From positions 2,542,001-2,606,000 of the forward strand of contig NZ_JAGF01000001.1 of assembly GCF_000526515.1 (NCBI RefSeq): a stretch of 64,000 bases of DNA. The letters are read 5' to 3'. The notes under the pieces were generated by a model. That model saw nothing but the letters and a program-made list of their open reading frames with translations. It searched no databases and had not been told where the DNA came from. The stretch is from Cellulomonas sp. KRMCY2. Lineage in GTDB: Bacteria; Actinomycetota; Actinomycetes; Actinomycetales; Cellulomonadaceae. This document shows positions 1-8,425 of this stretch, one piece after another (position 1 is the first letter of the stretch; each line of letters opens with the position of its first letter). The translations under genes and the position numbers were made by a program.

Positions 1-651
1 GCGGCGGCGATGCACTCGAAGGTCTACCTGGCGAACATCTACAAGATCATCATCATCGTGCCGGTCGTCGTGGCCCCGGCCACGATGGCGCCGGCCCACA
101 TCGAGGTCTGGCAGACCAACGGCACCTTCAACACCATCCTGCGAGCCATCGGCCTGGACGCGTGGACGCAGGGCTGGATCGGGCAGTCCACCACGTCGCT
201 GCTGGTCATCATCATGGCGGGGTGCTGGGGTGCGATCGGGTTCGGCTTCATCCTGTACTTCGCGGCGATGGGGCAGATCGACCCGGAGATCATCGAGGCC
301 GCACGGATCGACGGCGCGGGCAACGTCCGCCTCCTCACGTCGATCGTGCTGCCGAGCGTCCGCTCGGTGACGATCTCGCTCGGCATCCTCAACTTCATGA
401 CCGCGCTGAAGCTCTTCGACGGGCCGTGGCTGCTGACCCAAGGCGGCCCCGCCCACTCGTCGGAGTTCCTCGGCACGATGATCTACGCGGAGACGGCCGG
501 CTCGTCGCGCAACCTCGGGTACGCGGCGGCGCTGTCGATCGTCCTGCTCGTGCTGGCGATCGGGACGTCGATCGCGATCCAGCTGCGCTCCCGCGAGAAG
601 AGCCCGACGGGCGTCCGCAAGCCGAAGGTGAGGGTGGCGAACGATGTTTGA
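1..651 (+). CDS. ABC sugar importer permease, MalF/UgpA type (5' partial)
   Basis: This is the membrane subunit of a carbohydrate importer of the CUT1 class. The reading frame is open from base 1, so the gene begins outside the window and only about 216 residues are visible. The cytoplasmic loop that docks the ATPase is clear: EAARIDGAG at about visible residue 99, followed by a conserved stretch ending in a FDGPWLLTQGGPA segment typical of MalF-like permeases. Several hydrophobic spans flank it, and the C-terminus is basic, as expected on the cytoplasmic side. The stop codon overlaps the next permease gene by 8 bases, so the two are translated together. The substrate cannot be told from a permease, and the binding protein is outside the window. 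Confidence 0.93.
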   Translation, partial: AAAMHSKVYLANIYKIIIIVPVVVAPATMAPAHIEVWQTNGTFNTILRAIGLDAWTQGWIGQSTTSLLVIIMAGCWGAIGFGFILYFAAMGQIDPEIIEAARIDGAGNVRLLTSIVLPSVRSVTISLGILNFMTALKLFDGPWLLTQGGPAHSSEFLGTMIYAETAGSSRNLGYAAALSIVLLVLAIGTSIAIQLRSREKSPTGVRKPKVRVANDV

Positions 652-1432
652 GACGCGGACCCGCTGGTCCCAGATCGTGCTCCAGGTGCTCGTCACCATC
701 GCGGTGATCCCGTTCCTCATCCCGCTCGTCACCATGGTGTCGCGCTCGCTCGAGGGACGCGGGTGGGGCAACTACCTGGCCGTGCTCGAGGTGCCGGGCT
801 TCCTGACCTTCTTCCGCAACTCGGCGATCGTCGCGGGCGGCTCCATCGTCATCATCTACCTGGCGACGATGGCCGGCGCCTTCGGCTTCTCGAAGCTGCG
901 GATCCGGCACAAGGAGGTCTTCTTCTGGATGATGATGGCAGCGCTGACGCTGCCGGAGGTCGTCCTGATCGCTCCGCTGTACGCCACTGCGGTGCGGCTC
1001 GGGATGATGGGCACGTTCTGGTCGGTGATCCTGCCGATCGCCGCACTCCAGGTGCCGTTCACCATCCTGCTCACCCGCGGGTACATGGACGGCATCCCCG
1101 ACACGCTGTTCGAGGCCGCCCGCCTCGACGGGGCGAACACCTGGCGGTTCTTCTGGTCGATCCTCGTGCCGCTGGCCCGGCCGATGGCGACGGCCATCAT
1201 CATCCTCGTGCTGATCAACGCGTGGAACTCGTACCTCTTGCCCAAGGTGTTCCTCATCAACGACAACATGGGCGTCGTCACGCTGCTGCCGGAGTTCTTC
1301 CGCCGCCAGTACAACGACGACACCCCGAAGATCCTTGCGGCGGCGGTGGTCACGGCGATCCCGACGATCGTCGCCTACATCGCGATGCAGAAGCAGTTCG
1401 AGCGCGGCATGGCGGCGGGCGCGCTCAAGTAG
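644..1432 (+). CDS. ABC sugar importer permease, MalG type
   Basis: This is the second membrane subunit of the same CUT1 sugar importer. The protein is 262 residues, normal for the family. It starts with a short cytoplasmic end and a first membrane span at about residues 10-30, and carries the ATPase-docking loop EAARLDGAN at about residue 157, followed by FFWSILVPLARP. The ATG lies inside the end of the upstream permease gene (8-base overlap), which indicates translational coupling. No ATPase gene follows; CUT1 systems in actinobacteria often share one MsmK-like ATPase encoded elsewhere. About 210 bases with no gene follow before the MFS gene. The transported sugar is unknown. Confidence 0.93.
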   Translation: MFETRTRWSQIVLQVLVTIAVIPFLIPLVTMVSRSLEGRGWGNYLAVLEVPGFLTFFRNSAIVAGGSIVIIYLATMAGAFGFSKLRIRHKEVFFWMMMAALTLPEVVLIAPLYATAVRLGMMGTFWSVILPIAALQVPFTILLTRGYMDGIPDTLFEAARLDGANTWRFFWSILVPLARPMATAIIILVLINAWNSYLLPKVFLINDNMGVVTLLPEFFRRQYNDDTPKILAAAVVTAIPTIVAYIAMQKQFERGMAAGALK

Positions 1433-1642
1433 CACCGGGGTCCACGACGACTCGCGGGGCGGGCACCCCTGGAGACCGGCGTCGACCCTGCCCGTCTCCC
1501 GGAGGGCGCTGCCGGTTGGCTCCCGTCGCGCCGGGTCGGGCGCACGCTAGCCTGGGGTGATCGTGTGCACGCCGCCGATCCGGTGCGGCGTCGTTGGGAG
1601 TTCGGCTCCCGGGTGGGTGGGCTCGTCCAGAGAGGCGCGCCC

Positions 1643-2827
1643 ATGACCCACCCCTACCTCACCCTGGTGCGCACACCGGGTGTCCCGGTCCGGCTCGGCG
1701 CGGTCTTCGTCAGCGCCGTCACCCTGGGCATGATGTCGCTGACCGTCGTGCTCTGCGTGCGCGAGTGGACCGGCTCCTTCGCCCTGGCCGGAGTCGCCAG
1801 CGGACTCTTCAGTCTCGGCAACGCGGCCGGGATCGCCCTGCAGGGCCGCCTCCTGGACCGCGCGGGCGGTGGGGCTGTGGTCGGTGTCGCGGGAGCCGTC
1901 TGCGCGTCGGCCATCCTGGTCTTCGTCGTCGCGGGCTCGGCCGGCGCACCATCGGGCGTCCTGCTCGTCTCCGTGGTCGTCGCGGGTGGCACCGTCCCCG
2001 CCGTCACCGCCGCCGTCCGGTCCTGGCTGCCGAGCGCCCTGGTTTCCGAGCATGATCGGACCGCGTCCTATGCGTTGCTGTCGGTGGCCTTCCAGGCGGC
2101 CATCGCCGTCGGTCCGCTGCTCGTGAGCGTGTGCGTCGTGGTGGCCGGACCCGCCCTCGGGGGACTGGTCGCCGCGGTGCTCGTAGGCGTTGCGGCGGGG
2201 ATGTACGTGCGGGCCGCTCGCTCGGACCACCCTGCCTCTCTCCGGGGGCGCCTCGCTGGGCCGGGGGATGTCCTCACTCGGGGGCTGCGGGTCGTGCTGG
2301 CCGTGACCGCCATGACCGGCGTCGGCTTCGGCGCTGTGGTCGTGGCTCTCCCGGCCGTCATGACGGACAGGGGAACGCCGGCTCTCTCCGGGGTCCTGTT
2401 CGCCGCGATCGCGGTGGGCGAGGTGTGCGGGGCCCTGGCCTACGGGTCGTGGCGATGGCGTGGACGGCGCCCCCTCCACCTGGTCCTGGGCCTCGTGGGG
2501 TCCGGGGGCGCCTATGCGACAGCTGTCGTGGCAGTGCCGTCGACGGTCGTGCTCGTGGTGGTCCTGTTCGTCTCCGGGATGGCCGCCGGGCCGGTTGCCA
2601 TCGTGCTCTCGGCACTGATCGACGACGTGACGCGCCGTGGTGTCGTCGGCCGCGCCTACGCCCTGCTGGTGAGCACGAACCTCGTCGCCATCGCCGGCGG
2701 CAGCGCGGCGGCAGGGTTCATGGCGGATCTCATGGCGCCGGCGTTGCTGCTCGGCGTCCCCGCCGGACTCTCCGGGATCGCCGCCGGCTGGACACTGGCT
2801 TGCCGGCAGAGCCTGCTCCGCGGGTAG
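1643..2827 (+). CDS. MFS transporter
   Basis: The predicted product is a 394-residue membrane protein of the major facilitator superfamily. It has about 12 hydrophobic spans and a paired-domain pattern. An LLDRAGGGAVV loop between spans 2 and 3 corresponds to the usual MFS G-x-L-x-D-R-x-G signature. The ATG at 1643 was chosen because the protein then begins MTHPYLTLVRTPGVPVRLG, a normal cytoplasmic lead into span 1, and a purine-rich stretch precedes it; an upstream in-frame ATG at 1565 would add a non-conserved basic leader. The gene stands alone. Families like this often export drugs or metabolites, but nothing here fixes the substrate. Confidence 0.85.
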   Translation: MTHPYLTLVRTPGVPVRLGAVFVSAVTLGMMSLTVVLCVREWTGSFALAGVASGLFSLGNAAGIALQGRLLDRAGGGAVVGVAGAVCASAILVFVVAGSAGAPSGVLLVSVVVAGGTVPAVTAAVRSWLPSALVSEHDRTASYALLSVAFQAAIAVGPLLVSVCVVVAGPALGGLVAAVLVGVAAGMYVRAARSDHPASLRGRLAGPGDVLTRGLRVVLAVTAMTGVGFGAVVVALPAVMTDRGTPALSGVLFAAIAVGEVCGALAYGSWRWRGRRPLHLVLGLVGSGGAYATAVVAVPSTVVLVVVLFVSGMAAGPVAIVLSALIDDVTRRGVVGRAYALLVSTNLVAIAGGSAAAGFMADLMAPALLLGVPAGLSGIAAGWTLACRQSLLRG

Positions 2828-2875
2828 GCCGGCCCGTCTTCTCGGAGTGTGGCCGTGGCCGACGGCGACCCCGGA

Positions 2876-3256
2876 TCAGCTGTCGCGCGGCAGGAGGCGG
2901 ATCGTCACGTCATGGACCTTGGGGCCGACGACGCTGCCGACGATGCCCGGTCCGTACCGGTCGTACTTCGCGTGGTAGGCGGCGTCGACAGCGGTGTGTG
3001 CGCCGGAGGTGGGTTCGTCGAACACGACGTCGCGCTCGATGCCCCCGGCGCGGATGCGGCCGGTGCCGCTGGCCTGGGCCCGGACGAACCAGGGGTTCGT
3101 CGAGCCGTAGGCGGACCGCACGTACAGGTCGTCCCCGGCGCCGGCGACCCAGATCGTCACGTACGGGCGCAGGGTCCCGTCCGGTCGGGTCGAGGCGATC
3201 TGCAGCTCCTCGGCGTTCCCGATCCGGGTCAGCTCGTCCTTGGTCCAGCTCGTCAT
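2876..3256 (-). CDS. DUF2255 family protein
   Basis: This is a small protein of 126 residues. It begins MTSWTKDELTRIG and contains the conserved block EELQIASTRPDGTLRPYVTI, then GDDLYVRSAYG and GTGRIRAGG. These are hallmarks of DUF2255 proteins, which resemble nitroreductase or F420-type split-barrel folds but have no assigned reaction. The start at 3256 is favoured because a strong GGAGGGAG ribosome site lies about 8 bases before it; an in-frame ATG at 3274 would lie upstream of that site. It is transcribed in the same direction as the dehydrogenase gene, which lies upstream of it and ends about 76 bases away, so the two may form an operon. Confidence 0.85.
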   Translation of the reverse strand: MTSWTKDELTRIGNAEELQIASTRPDGTLRPYVTIWVAGAGDDLYVRSAYGSTNPWFVRAQASGTGRIRAGGIERDVVFDEPTSGAHTAVDAAYHAKYDRYGPGIVGSVVGPKVHDVTIRLLPRDS

Positions 3257-3332
3257 CTCAGTGACTCCCTCCACAGTGCGTTCTCCCAGGGTGTCCGGGC
3301 ACGGGTGTCACGGAGAACGCGTCGGACGCGGC

Positions 3333-4367
3333 TCAGCGGCGGATGAGGACCTTGAGCGCTCGCCGGTCGGCCATCGACTGGTACCCGGCGGCCACGTCGT
3401 CCAGGGTGACGGTGCGGTCGAAGACCCGCCCGGGCTGGATCGTCCCGTCCAGGACGTCCGGAAGGAGGTCCTCGATGTACGCGCGCGCCGGCGCGACCCC
3501 ACCGGTCAGGGTGATGTTGCGCATGAGGGTGCCGAAGTCCATCGGGACGTCGGTGTACTGCGGTGCGCCGACGCGGCCGATGACGCCCCCGTCGCGGGTG
3601 ACACCGATCGCCGTCTCGACCGCGGCGCGGGTGCCGACGCACTCGAGGACCGCGTGCGTGCCGTCCCCGCCGGTGAGGTCCCGCACGCGCGCCACGCCCT
3701 CGTCGCCGCGCTCGGCCACCACGTCGGTAGCGCCGAGGTCCCGGCCGAGGGCGGTTCGACCCTCGTGGCGGCCCATCAGGATGATGCGCTCGGCGCCCAA
3801 GCGCTTCGCGGCGATCACCGCGGACAGACCGACGGCGCCGTCCCCGATGACGGTGACGGTGGTCCTGGCGTCGACGCCGGCGGTGACAGCGGCGTGATGG
3901 CCGGTGCACATCACGTCGGAGAGGGTCAGCAGCGCCGGCAGGAGCTCGGAGTCCTCGCCCACCGGGACCTTGACGAGGGTGCCGTCGGCCTGCGGGACGC
4001 GGACGGCCTCGCCCTGGCCGCCGTCGACGTCGCCCGCACCCCAGTGGCCGCCGTGCCGGCACGAGGTCTGAAGGCCGGCCCGGCAGAAGTCGCAGGTGTT
4101 GTCCGACCACACGAAGGGCGCGACGACGACGTCGCCGCGCTTCAGCGTGGTCACGTCGGCGCCGATGTCCTCGACGACGCCGAGGAACTCGTGCCCCATC
4201 CGGCTTCCGTGCTCGACGGGGGCCATCGACGCGTAGGGCCACAGGTCGCTGCCGCAGACGCACGAGACGAGCACGCGCACGATCGCGTCGGTCGGCCGGC
4301 GCAGCACCGGGTCGGGCACGTCCTCCACGCGCACGTCACCGGCGCCGTACATCAGGGTCGCTCGCAC
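3333..4367 (-). CDS. Zinc-dependent alcohol dehydrogenase (MDR family)
   Basis: This is a cytosolic medium-chain dehydrogenase of about 344 residues that oxidises an alcohol or reduces an aldehyde using NAD(P)H. The catalytic zinc site is visible as CGSD near residue 38 and GHE near residue 60, and the structural zinc loop as CDFCRAGLQTSC. The nucleotide-binding motif reads GDGAVGLS. The GTG at 4367 is chosen because GAGGAGA lies just upstream; the open frame continues another 59 codons with non-conserved sequence. The gene is divergent from the aminotransferase, with 231 bases between. The substrate is not predictable, although threonine- and sorbitol-dehydrogenase-like enzymes have this layout. 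Confidence 0.92.
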   Translation of the reverse strand: MRATLMYGAGDVRVEDVPDPVLRRPTDAIVRVLVSCVCGSDLWPYASMAPVEHGSRMGHEFLGVVEDIGADVTTLKRGDVVVAPFVWSDNTCDFCRAGLQTSCRHGGHWGAGDVDGGQGEAVRVPQADGTLVKVPVGEDSELLPALLTLSDVMCTGHHAAVTAGVDARTTVTVIGDGAVGLSAVIAAKRLGAERIILMGRHEGRTALGRDLGATDVVAERGDEGVARVRDLTGGDGTHAVLECVGTRAAVETAIGVTRDGGVIGRVGAPQYTDVPMDFGTLMRNITLTGGVAPARAYIEDLLPDVLDGTIQPGRVFDRTVTLDDVAAGYQSMADRRALKVLIRR

Positions 4368-4484
4368 AAGCAGTCTCCTCGGGAGTGTCGACGGGGCCGA
4401 CGCCGAGGGGTGGCGCCGCGCCCAGACACAAGGAGACGCCCGCCGGACGAGATGGGGGAGTCCCTGCCTGTCCGGGTACTGGCA

Positions 4485-4513
4485 GAACCCCCCACCGAAC
4501 CCCCCACCGAACC
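4485..4513. repeat. 12-bp tandem repeat, 2.4 copies
   Basis: The unit GAACCCCCCACC occurs twice in a row and then begins a third time. It lies in the 231-base region between the divergent alcohol dehydrogenase and aminotransferase genes. It is C-rich on the plus strand and could form a slipped or hairpin structure, but no promoter-like role is evident. Confidence 0.6.
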
Positions 4514-4598
4514 TGGGACTGCCGCTCGCCCGCGCGGCGGGCAATCATGGGAACCCACGCCGGCCGAGTGGCGGGCGCCGCACGAGAGGGCTGTCGAG

Positions 4599-5765
4599 AT
4601 GGAGCTGTCGGACCGGGCTCGGGCGGCGGGCGATGCGATCGAGCCCGTGACGTCCTTCTTCCTCTCCTTGCGCGCGATGGACGGTCAGCCCGACGTCGTC
4701 GACCTGACGTTCGGCGACCCGCACGAGATGCCGCTCCCCGCCCTCGTGAACGCGTTGCGCGCGACCATCGAACCGCGGGCGGAGGACTGGTTCGCCTACA
4801 AGTCCAGCTTCGCGCCCGCGCAGGAGACGATCGCCGCCGGGCTCCGCGACGAGCTCGGGCTGCCCTACGAGGCCGCGGACATCACCATGACGCAAGGGGC
4901 CTTCGGTGCGATCGCGCTGGCGTTCCACCTGGTCGCCGACGCCGGCGACGAGGTGGTGATCCCGGAGCCGGGCTGGTTCTACGCCCCGATGCTCCGCGCG
5001 GCCGACATGATCCCGGTCAGGGCGCCGCTCGCCCCGGAGACCTTCGACCTGGACGTCGAGGCCGTCGCGCGTGCGATCTCACCGCGCACGCGCATGGTCG
5101 TCGTCAACTCGCCGGCGAACCCGACCGGTCGCGTCTATGCCCGCGACCGGCTGGTCGAGCTCGCGGCCGTGCTCGAGGCAGCCTCCGCGCGCAACGGCCG
5201 ACGCATCTGGCTGCTGTCGGACGAGCCGTACCGGCGCATCCGCTTCGACGGCATCCGCTTCACCAGCCCCGCGGCCTGCTACCCGTGGACCCTGATCGAC
5301 TACAGCTACGGCAAGGTCCTCCTCGCCCCCGGGCAACGCCTCGGCTACCTCGCGCTCTCCCCGCTGATCCCGACGCCGGAGCGCACCGAGCTGCGCGACG
5401 CGATCCTGCCGCTCCAGCTGGCCCTGGGGTGGGCATTCCCGGACGCGCTCATGCAGTACGCAGCACCGGCCCTCGAGACGGTCTCGATCGACCTCGGTGA
5501 GCTCACGCGCCGACGGGACCGGATGGTGGCGGCGCTCATCGGGGCGGGGTACACGCTCACCGTGCCCGAGGGCACGTTCTACCTCTGGGGGGCAGCACCG
5601 GGCGGCGACGCCGTGGCCTTCGCCGCCGCGCTGGCCGAGCGCGGCGTCTACGTGCTGCCCGGGACTGTCTTCGACCGGCCGGGCCACTTCCGCATCAGTC
5701 TGACGGCCACGATGGCGATGCTCGAGCAGGCGTTGCCCGCGCTCCGCGAGGTCGCTGCCGGCTGA
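4599..5765 (+). CDS. PLP-dependent aminotransferase, class I/II
   Basis: This is a cytosolic fold-type I aminotransferase of 388 residues. Visible family motifs are NSPANPTGRVY (substrate and cofactor binding), DEPYRRIRFDG with the Asp that contacts the PLP ring nitrogen, and YSYGKVLLAPGQRLGY with the Schiff-base lysine near residue 238. The ATG at 4599 is preceded by GAGAGGG at good spacing, and the conserved protein starts soon after it. The long in-frame extension upstream reads through repeat-rich DNA and is not coding. The acceptor is unknown; aspartate/alanine-like or histidinol-phosphate-like substrates are possible. It stands alone, divergent from the dehydrogenase. Confidence 0.9.
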   Translation: MELSDRARAAGDAIEPVTSFFLSLRAMDGQPDVVDLTFGDPHEMPLPALVNALRATIEPRAEDWFAYKSSFAPAQETIAAGLRDELGLPYEAADITMTQGAFGAIALAFHLVADAGDEVVIPEPGWFYAPMLRAADMIPVRAPLAPETFDLDVEAVARAISPRTRMVVVNSPANPTGRVYARDRLVELAAVLEAASARNGRRIWLLSDEPYRRIRFDGIRFTSPAACYPWTLIDYSYGKVLLAPGQRLGYLALSPLIPTPERTELRDAILPLQLALGWAFPDALMQYAAPALETVSIDLGELTRRRDRMVAALIGAGYTLTVPEGTFYLWGAAPGGDAVAFAAALAERGVYVLPGTVFDRPGHFRISLTATMAMLEQALPALREVAAG

Positions 5766-5781
5766 TCAGTCGCGCCCGCGG

Positions 5782-6143
5782 CCGGCCCGGCAGGCCGGGA
5801 TCCACCTGGGCGTCGCCGGCGTTCCCGTGTTCACCACCGACATCGGCGGGTTCCTCGACGGTCACATCGACGACGCGGACTTCTGCGACCTCCTCGTGCG
5901 CTGGTTCCCGTTCGGCACCTTCTGCCCCGTGATGCGGATGCGCGGGACAGCCAGCCGACCGAGATGTACGGCTCGGACCTGCTGGTCGCGCCGGTCCTCG
6001 AGCCGCACGCCACCTCCCGGAGGGTCCACCTGCCCGCCGAGAGCACGTGGACCGACCTGACGTCCGGTGAGGTCCTGGCCGGCGGTCGCTTCGTGAACGT
6101 CGACGCGCCTCGAGCTGGTCGGGCGCGTCGGGGCGGGGGTTGA
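5782..6143 (+). pseudogene. GH31 alpha-glucosidase/xylosidase remnant
   Basis: This is a broken remnant of a GH31 glycosidase. The first piece (5782 to about 5945) reads GIHLGVAGVPVFTTDIGGF and then FCDLLVRWFPFGTFCPVMRM, the GH31 block around the catalytic barrel (normally near SG-P-W-TTDIGGF and RWFQFGAFSP). After a frame change and loss of roughly 80 codons, the second piece (about 5946-6143) reads EMYGSDLLVAPVLEPHATS and then WTDLTSGEVLAGG, matching the GH31 region after the barrel. The catalytic nucleophile region and everything N-terminal are gone. It starts 16 bases after the aminotransferase stop. It cannot make an active enzyme. Confidence 0.88.
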
Positions 6144-6243
6144 GCGGGCCGGGTGACGGGTCGCCGGGTCGCTTCCCGGATGTCATCGGCTCCTGCGGCG
6201 GACGAGTTGGTGAGGTGGGCACTTGCAGGGGGATGCTGACCCC

Positions 6244-6570
6244 ATGTACTGCCTACTCGTGCGATTCCGAGTGCATGACGAGGTCGCCGCACGGCACTTC
6301 GACCAGCTGACCGCCACGGCGGTGGCCGAGATCACCGCCAAGGAGCCGGGGACGTTGGTGTACGCCACGCACCGGCCCACCGGCGAGCCGCTGACTCGCG
6401 TGTTCTACGAGGTCTATCGCGACGACGAGGCCTTCCAGGCCCACGAGCATGCGCCGCATGTCATCGACTTCCACGCGCGCAAGGCGGAGCTGCTCGCTGG
6501 CCCCGCCGACGTCGAGGTCCTGACCCTCGGGCCGCTCAAGGAGCGCTCCTCCGGCCCCGGGAGGTCGTGA
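6244..6570 (+). CDS. Antibiotic biosynthesis monooxygenase (ABM) domain protein
   Basis: This is a compact protein of 108 residues with the dimeric ferredoxin-like fold of ABM proteins such as YgiN-type quinol monooxygenases. It starts MYCLLVRFRVHDE and contains EPGTLVYATHRP and YRDDEAFQAHEHAPHV, which fit the family's conserved E-PGT-Y and H-x-x-A-H pattern. A CAGGGGG ribosome site precedes the ATG at 6244; an ATG 21 bases upstream overlaps that site and is less likely. It is an intact gene between two pseudogenes, so it may have survived separately. The family acts on quinones or polyketide-like aromatics without a metal or flavin; the actual substrate is unknown. Confidence 0.85.
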   Translation: MYCLLVRFRVHDEVAARHFDQLTATAVAEITAKEPGTLVYATHRPTGEPLTRVFYEVYRDDEAFQAHEHAPHVIDFHARKAELLAGPADVEVLTLGPLKERSSGPGRS

Positions 6571-6686
6571 CGCCGGGCGCTGGACGCTGGACGTCCGGCG
6601 CCCAGGTCGGGTCGTCTCCACCGGTGCGGGGGTCCCAGCACGTGCCATGGCCGAGTTCGTCGCTCGGCCCCACGGGACCGCGAGGG

Positions 6687-7019
6687 TGGGTCGCCGTGCG
6701 CGGGGAAGAGGAGGTCGGGCTCTCCGAGTGGTGGTCGTGGATCGAGGTCGAGCCCGGGCCCCTCGCCGGTGACTGGGTCACTCCCTTCGTGACAGCGGCC
6801 GAGGCTTCGGACCTCGGCACGATCCGCCTGCTCGGCGGTCCCGCGCGGCCGCTCGCCTTTGCCGCCCAGCCCCGCCTCGGCGACGCCACCGGAGCGCGCA
6901 GGGTCCTGACCGACGAGTCCTGGGCGGCCACTGCTGTAGGACAGGTGGTGTCGGCCGGGATCTACGCGGGTGAGCGGGACGACGCCCGGCGCGATGACCG
7001 CGTGCTTACGAGGGCAGGT
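6687..7019 (+). pseudogene. GH78 alpha-L-rhamnosidase N-terminal remnant
   Basis: This frame carries two separated parts of the N-terminal region of a GH78 rhamnosidase, joined by an in-frame deletion. The first, SEWWSWIEVEPGPLAGDW, matches the W-S-W...G-L...DW block; the second, TDESWAATAVGQVVSAGIYA followed by GERDDARRD, matches the block before the Y-x-GE-x-DAR motif. The intact GH78 gene at 25158 has GWSAWTELRTGPLGSSDW and SASIYQGEDVDAR at the same places. The catalytic (alpha/alpha)6 domain is missing. It lies just upstream of a lacI remnant, as if an ancestral glycosidase-regulator pair decayed together. Confidence 0.72.
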
Positions 7020-7107
7020 GCGGCCATGACCGGCGTGGCCCCCCCGTCCGCGTGCCCGCCGACTTCGCTCGGACGTGGTCGGCGCGCGGTCGGTGGTGCG
7101 GCGGCAC

Positions 7108-7399
7108 CACGGCCGAACCCGTGACCGGCATCTGCACCTACAACGACGAGACCGCATTCGCTGTGCTCGCCGGTGCGCGCAGGCTGGGCCTGGCAGTCCC
7201 CGCCGATCTCGCGGTCATCGGCGTCGACAACATCCCACTTGCTCCCCTGGCGGAACCGCCCCTCACGACGGTCGACCAGAACACTGACGCGCTCGCCGCC
7301 CACCTGGCGCGTGAGGTGGCCCACGACGTGCTCGGCACGCCCGCTCCCCGGCCGCTGCCGGCGGACGCAGTCACGATCGTCGTGCGCGAGTCCGCCTGA
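7108..7399 (+). pseudogene. lacI-family regulator C-terminal remnant
   Basis: About the last 95 residues of a LacI-type sensor domain remain. The sequence contains EPVTGICTYNDETAFAVLAG, then DLAVIGVDNIPL, EPPLTTVDQN and a closing VVRESA. These match, nearly residue for residue, the C-terminus of the intact LacI at 11354. The helix-turn-helix and most of the sensor domain are absent, so it cannot bind DNA. Its stop is 5 bases from the end of the convergent Gfo/Idh gene. The match to the intact copy 4 kb away suggests duplication of a regulator region followed by deletion. Confidence 0.9.
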
Positions 7400-7404
7400 C
7401 AAGG

Positions 7405-8394
7405 TCACGGCCGCACCTCCGACGGCATCCGCGCGGCCATGCCGGCGGCCGCGTAGATCTCGTCGACGGTCCGCATCATCGCAACGGCCTCGGCCGGGCC
7501 GCTTACGACGGGGCCGCTGGTGAGCACGGCGCCGCGGAAGGCCTCGAGCTGATACCGGTAGGTAGACGTGGGGTCTGCGCTGGTGGTGGTCGTGCCGTCG
7601 GTGTCCGTGACCGTGACAGTCGCACCGAACTGAGGGTGGTACGGCATGTGCACCCGCACCTCACCAGACGAGCCGAAGACGCAGAGCTCCGCACCGAGGA
7701 CGGCGTCCTCGAACATCGACGTCTCCAGCATGCCCGTCACCGGTCCGGCGAACTCCAAGGTGGCCGTCATCGAGCCATCGACGCCGTCCACCTGGCCGGC
7801 GCTGGCGGTGAGGACCGTCGGATCGCCGAACAGGTAGGTGAGCAGGCGCAGAGGGTAGACGCCCATGTCCATGAGCACTCCGCCGCCAAGACCGGCCTGC
7901 CACCGGATGTCGGTTCGGTCGGGATTGGGGTTGCGCAGTGACGCGGATGCCGTCTGGACGGTCCCGATCCTGCCCGAGGCGAGCACGTGCGCCACCTCGC
8001 CCCACAGCGGGTGGTGTGCCGAGTGGAACGCCTCCATCACCACGACCGGGCTCCCGGCAACGGCGGCGGCGATGTCGGCGGCCTCCTCGGCGTTCGCTGT
8101 GAAGGGCTTCTCGCACAGCACATGCTTGCCCGCGGCGACGGCCCTGCGGACCCAGGGCCCGTGCAGGGACGCGGGCGTTGCGATGTAGACGGCGTCGACG
8201 CCGTCGTCCTCGACGAGCTCGGCATAGCTGGCGACCACGCGGCCGATCCCGTGCTGCGCCGCGTACTCAGCGGCACGCTGCGGGTCACGGGCGGCAACGG
8301 CGACGACCTCGATCCCCTCAACGACCGCCGCCGGCTCCAGCAAGGCCATCTCGACGATGCGAGCCGCACTCATCACACCGATCCGTACCGGCAT
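7405..8394 (-). CDS. Gfo/Idh/MocA-family sugar dehydrogenase
   Basis: This is a cytosolic NAD(P)-dependent oxidoreductase of 329 residues that likely acts on a sugar, inositol or sugar derivative. The N-terminus IGVMSAARIVEMAL forms the Rossmann start, and VLCEKPFTANAEEA carries the EKP signature whose lysine is catalytic in the family. Further on GGGVLMDMGVYPLRLL fits the substrate-site block. The ATG at 8394 follows a GAGG ribosome site. It is the last gene of an apparent minus-strand operon after the UPF0303 and beta-propeller genes. A broken copy of its N-terminal region lies at 11092-11212. Confidence 0.92.
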   Translation of the reverse strand: MPVRIGVMSAARIVEMALLEPAAVVEGIEVVAVAARDPQRAAEYAAQHGIGRVVASYAELVEDDGVDAVYIATPASLHGPWVRRAVAAGKHVLCEKPFTANAEEAADIAAAVAGSPVVVMEAFHSAHHPLWGEVAHVLASGRIGTVQTASASLRNPNPDRTDIRWQAGLGGGVLMDMGVYPLRLLTYLFGDPTVLTASAGQVDGVDGSMTATLEFAGPVTGMLETSMFEDAVLGAELCVFGSSGEVRVHMPYHPQFGATVTVTDTDGTTTTSADPTSTYRYQLEAFRGAVLTSGPVVSGPAEAVAMMRTVDEIYAAAGMAARMPSEVRP

Positions 8395-8425
8395 GTGATA
8401 CCTCATTCTCTTCGTAGGGAAGTCC

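Noticed and set aside
3240-4598. Long N-terminal extension of the aminotransferase frame
   Set aside because: It runs opposite the alcohol dehydrogenase and through a C-rich repeat. The conserved protein begins after the ATG at 4599.
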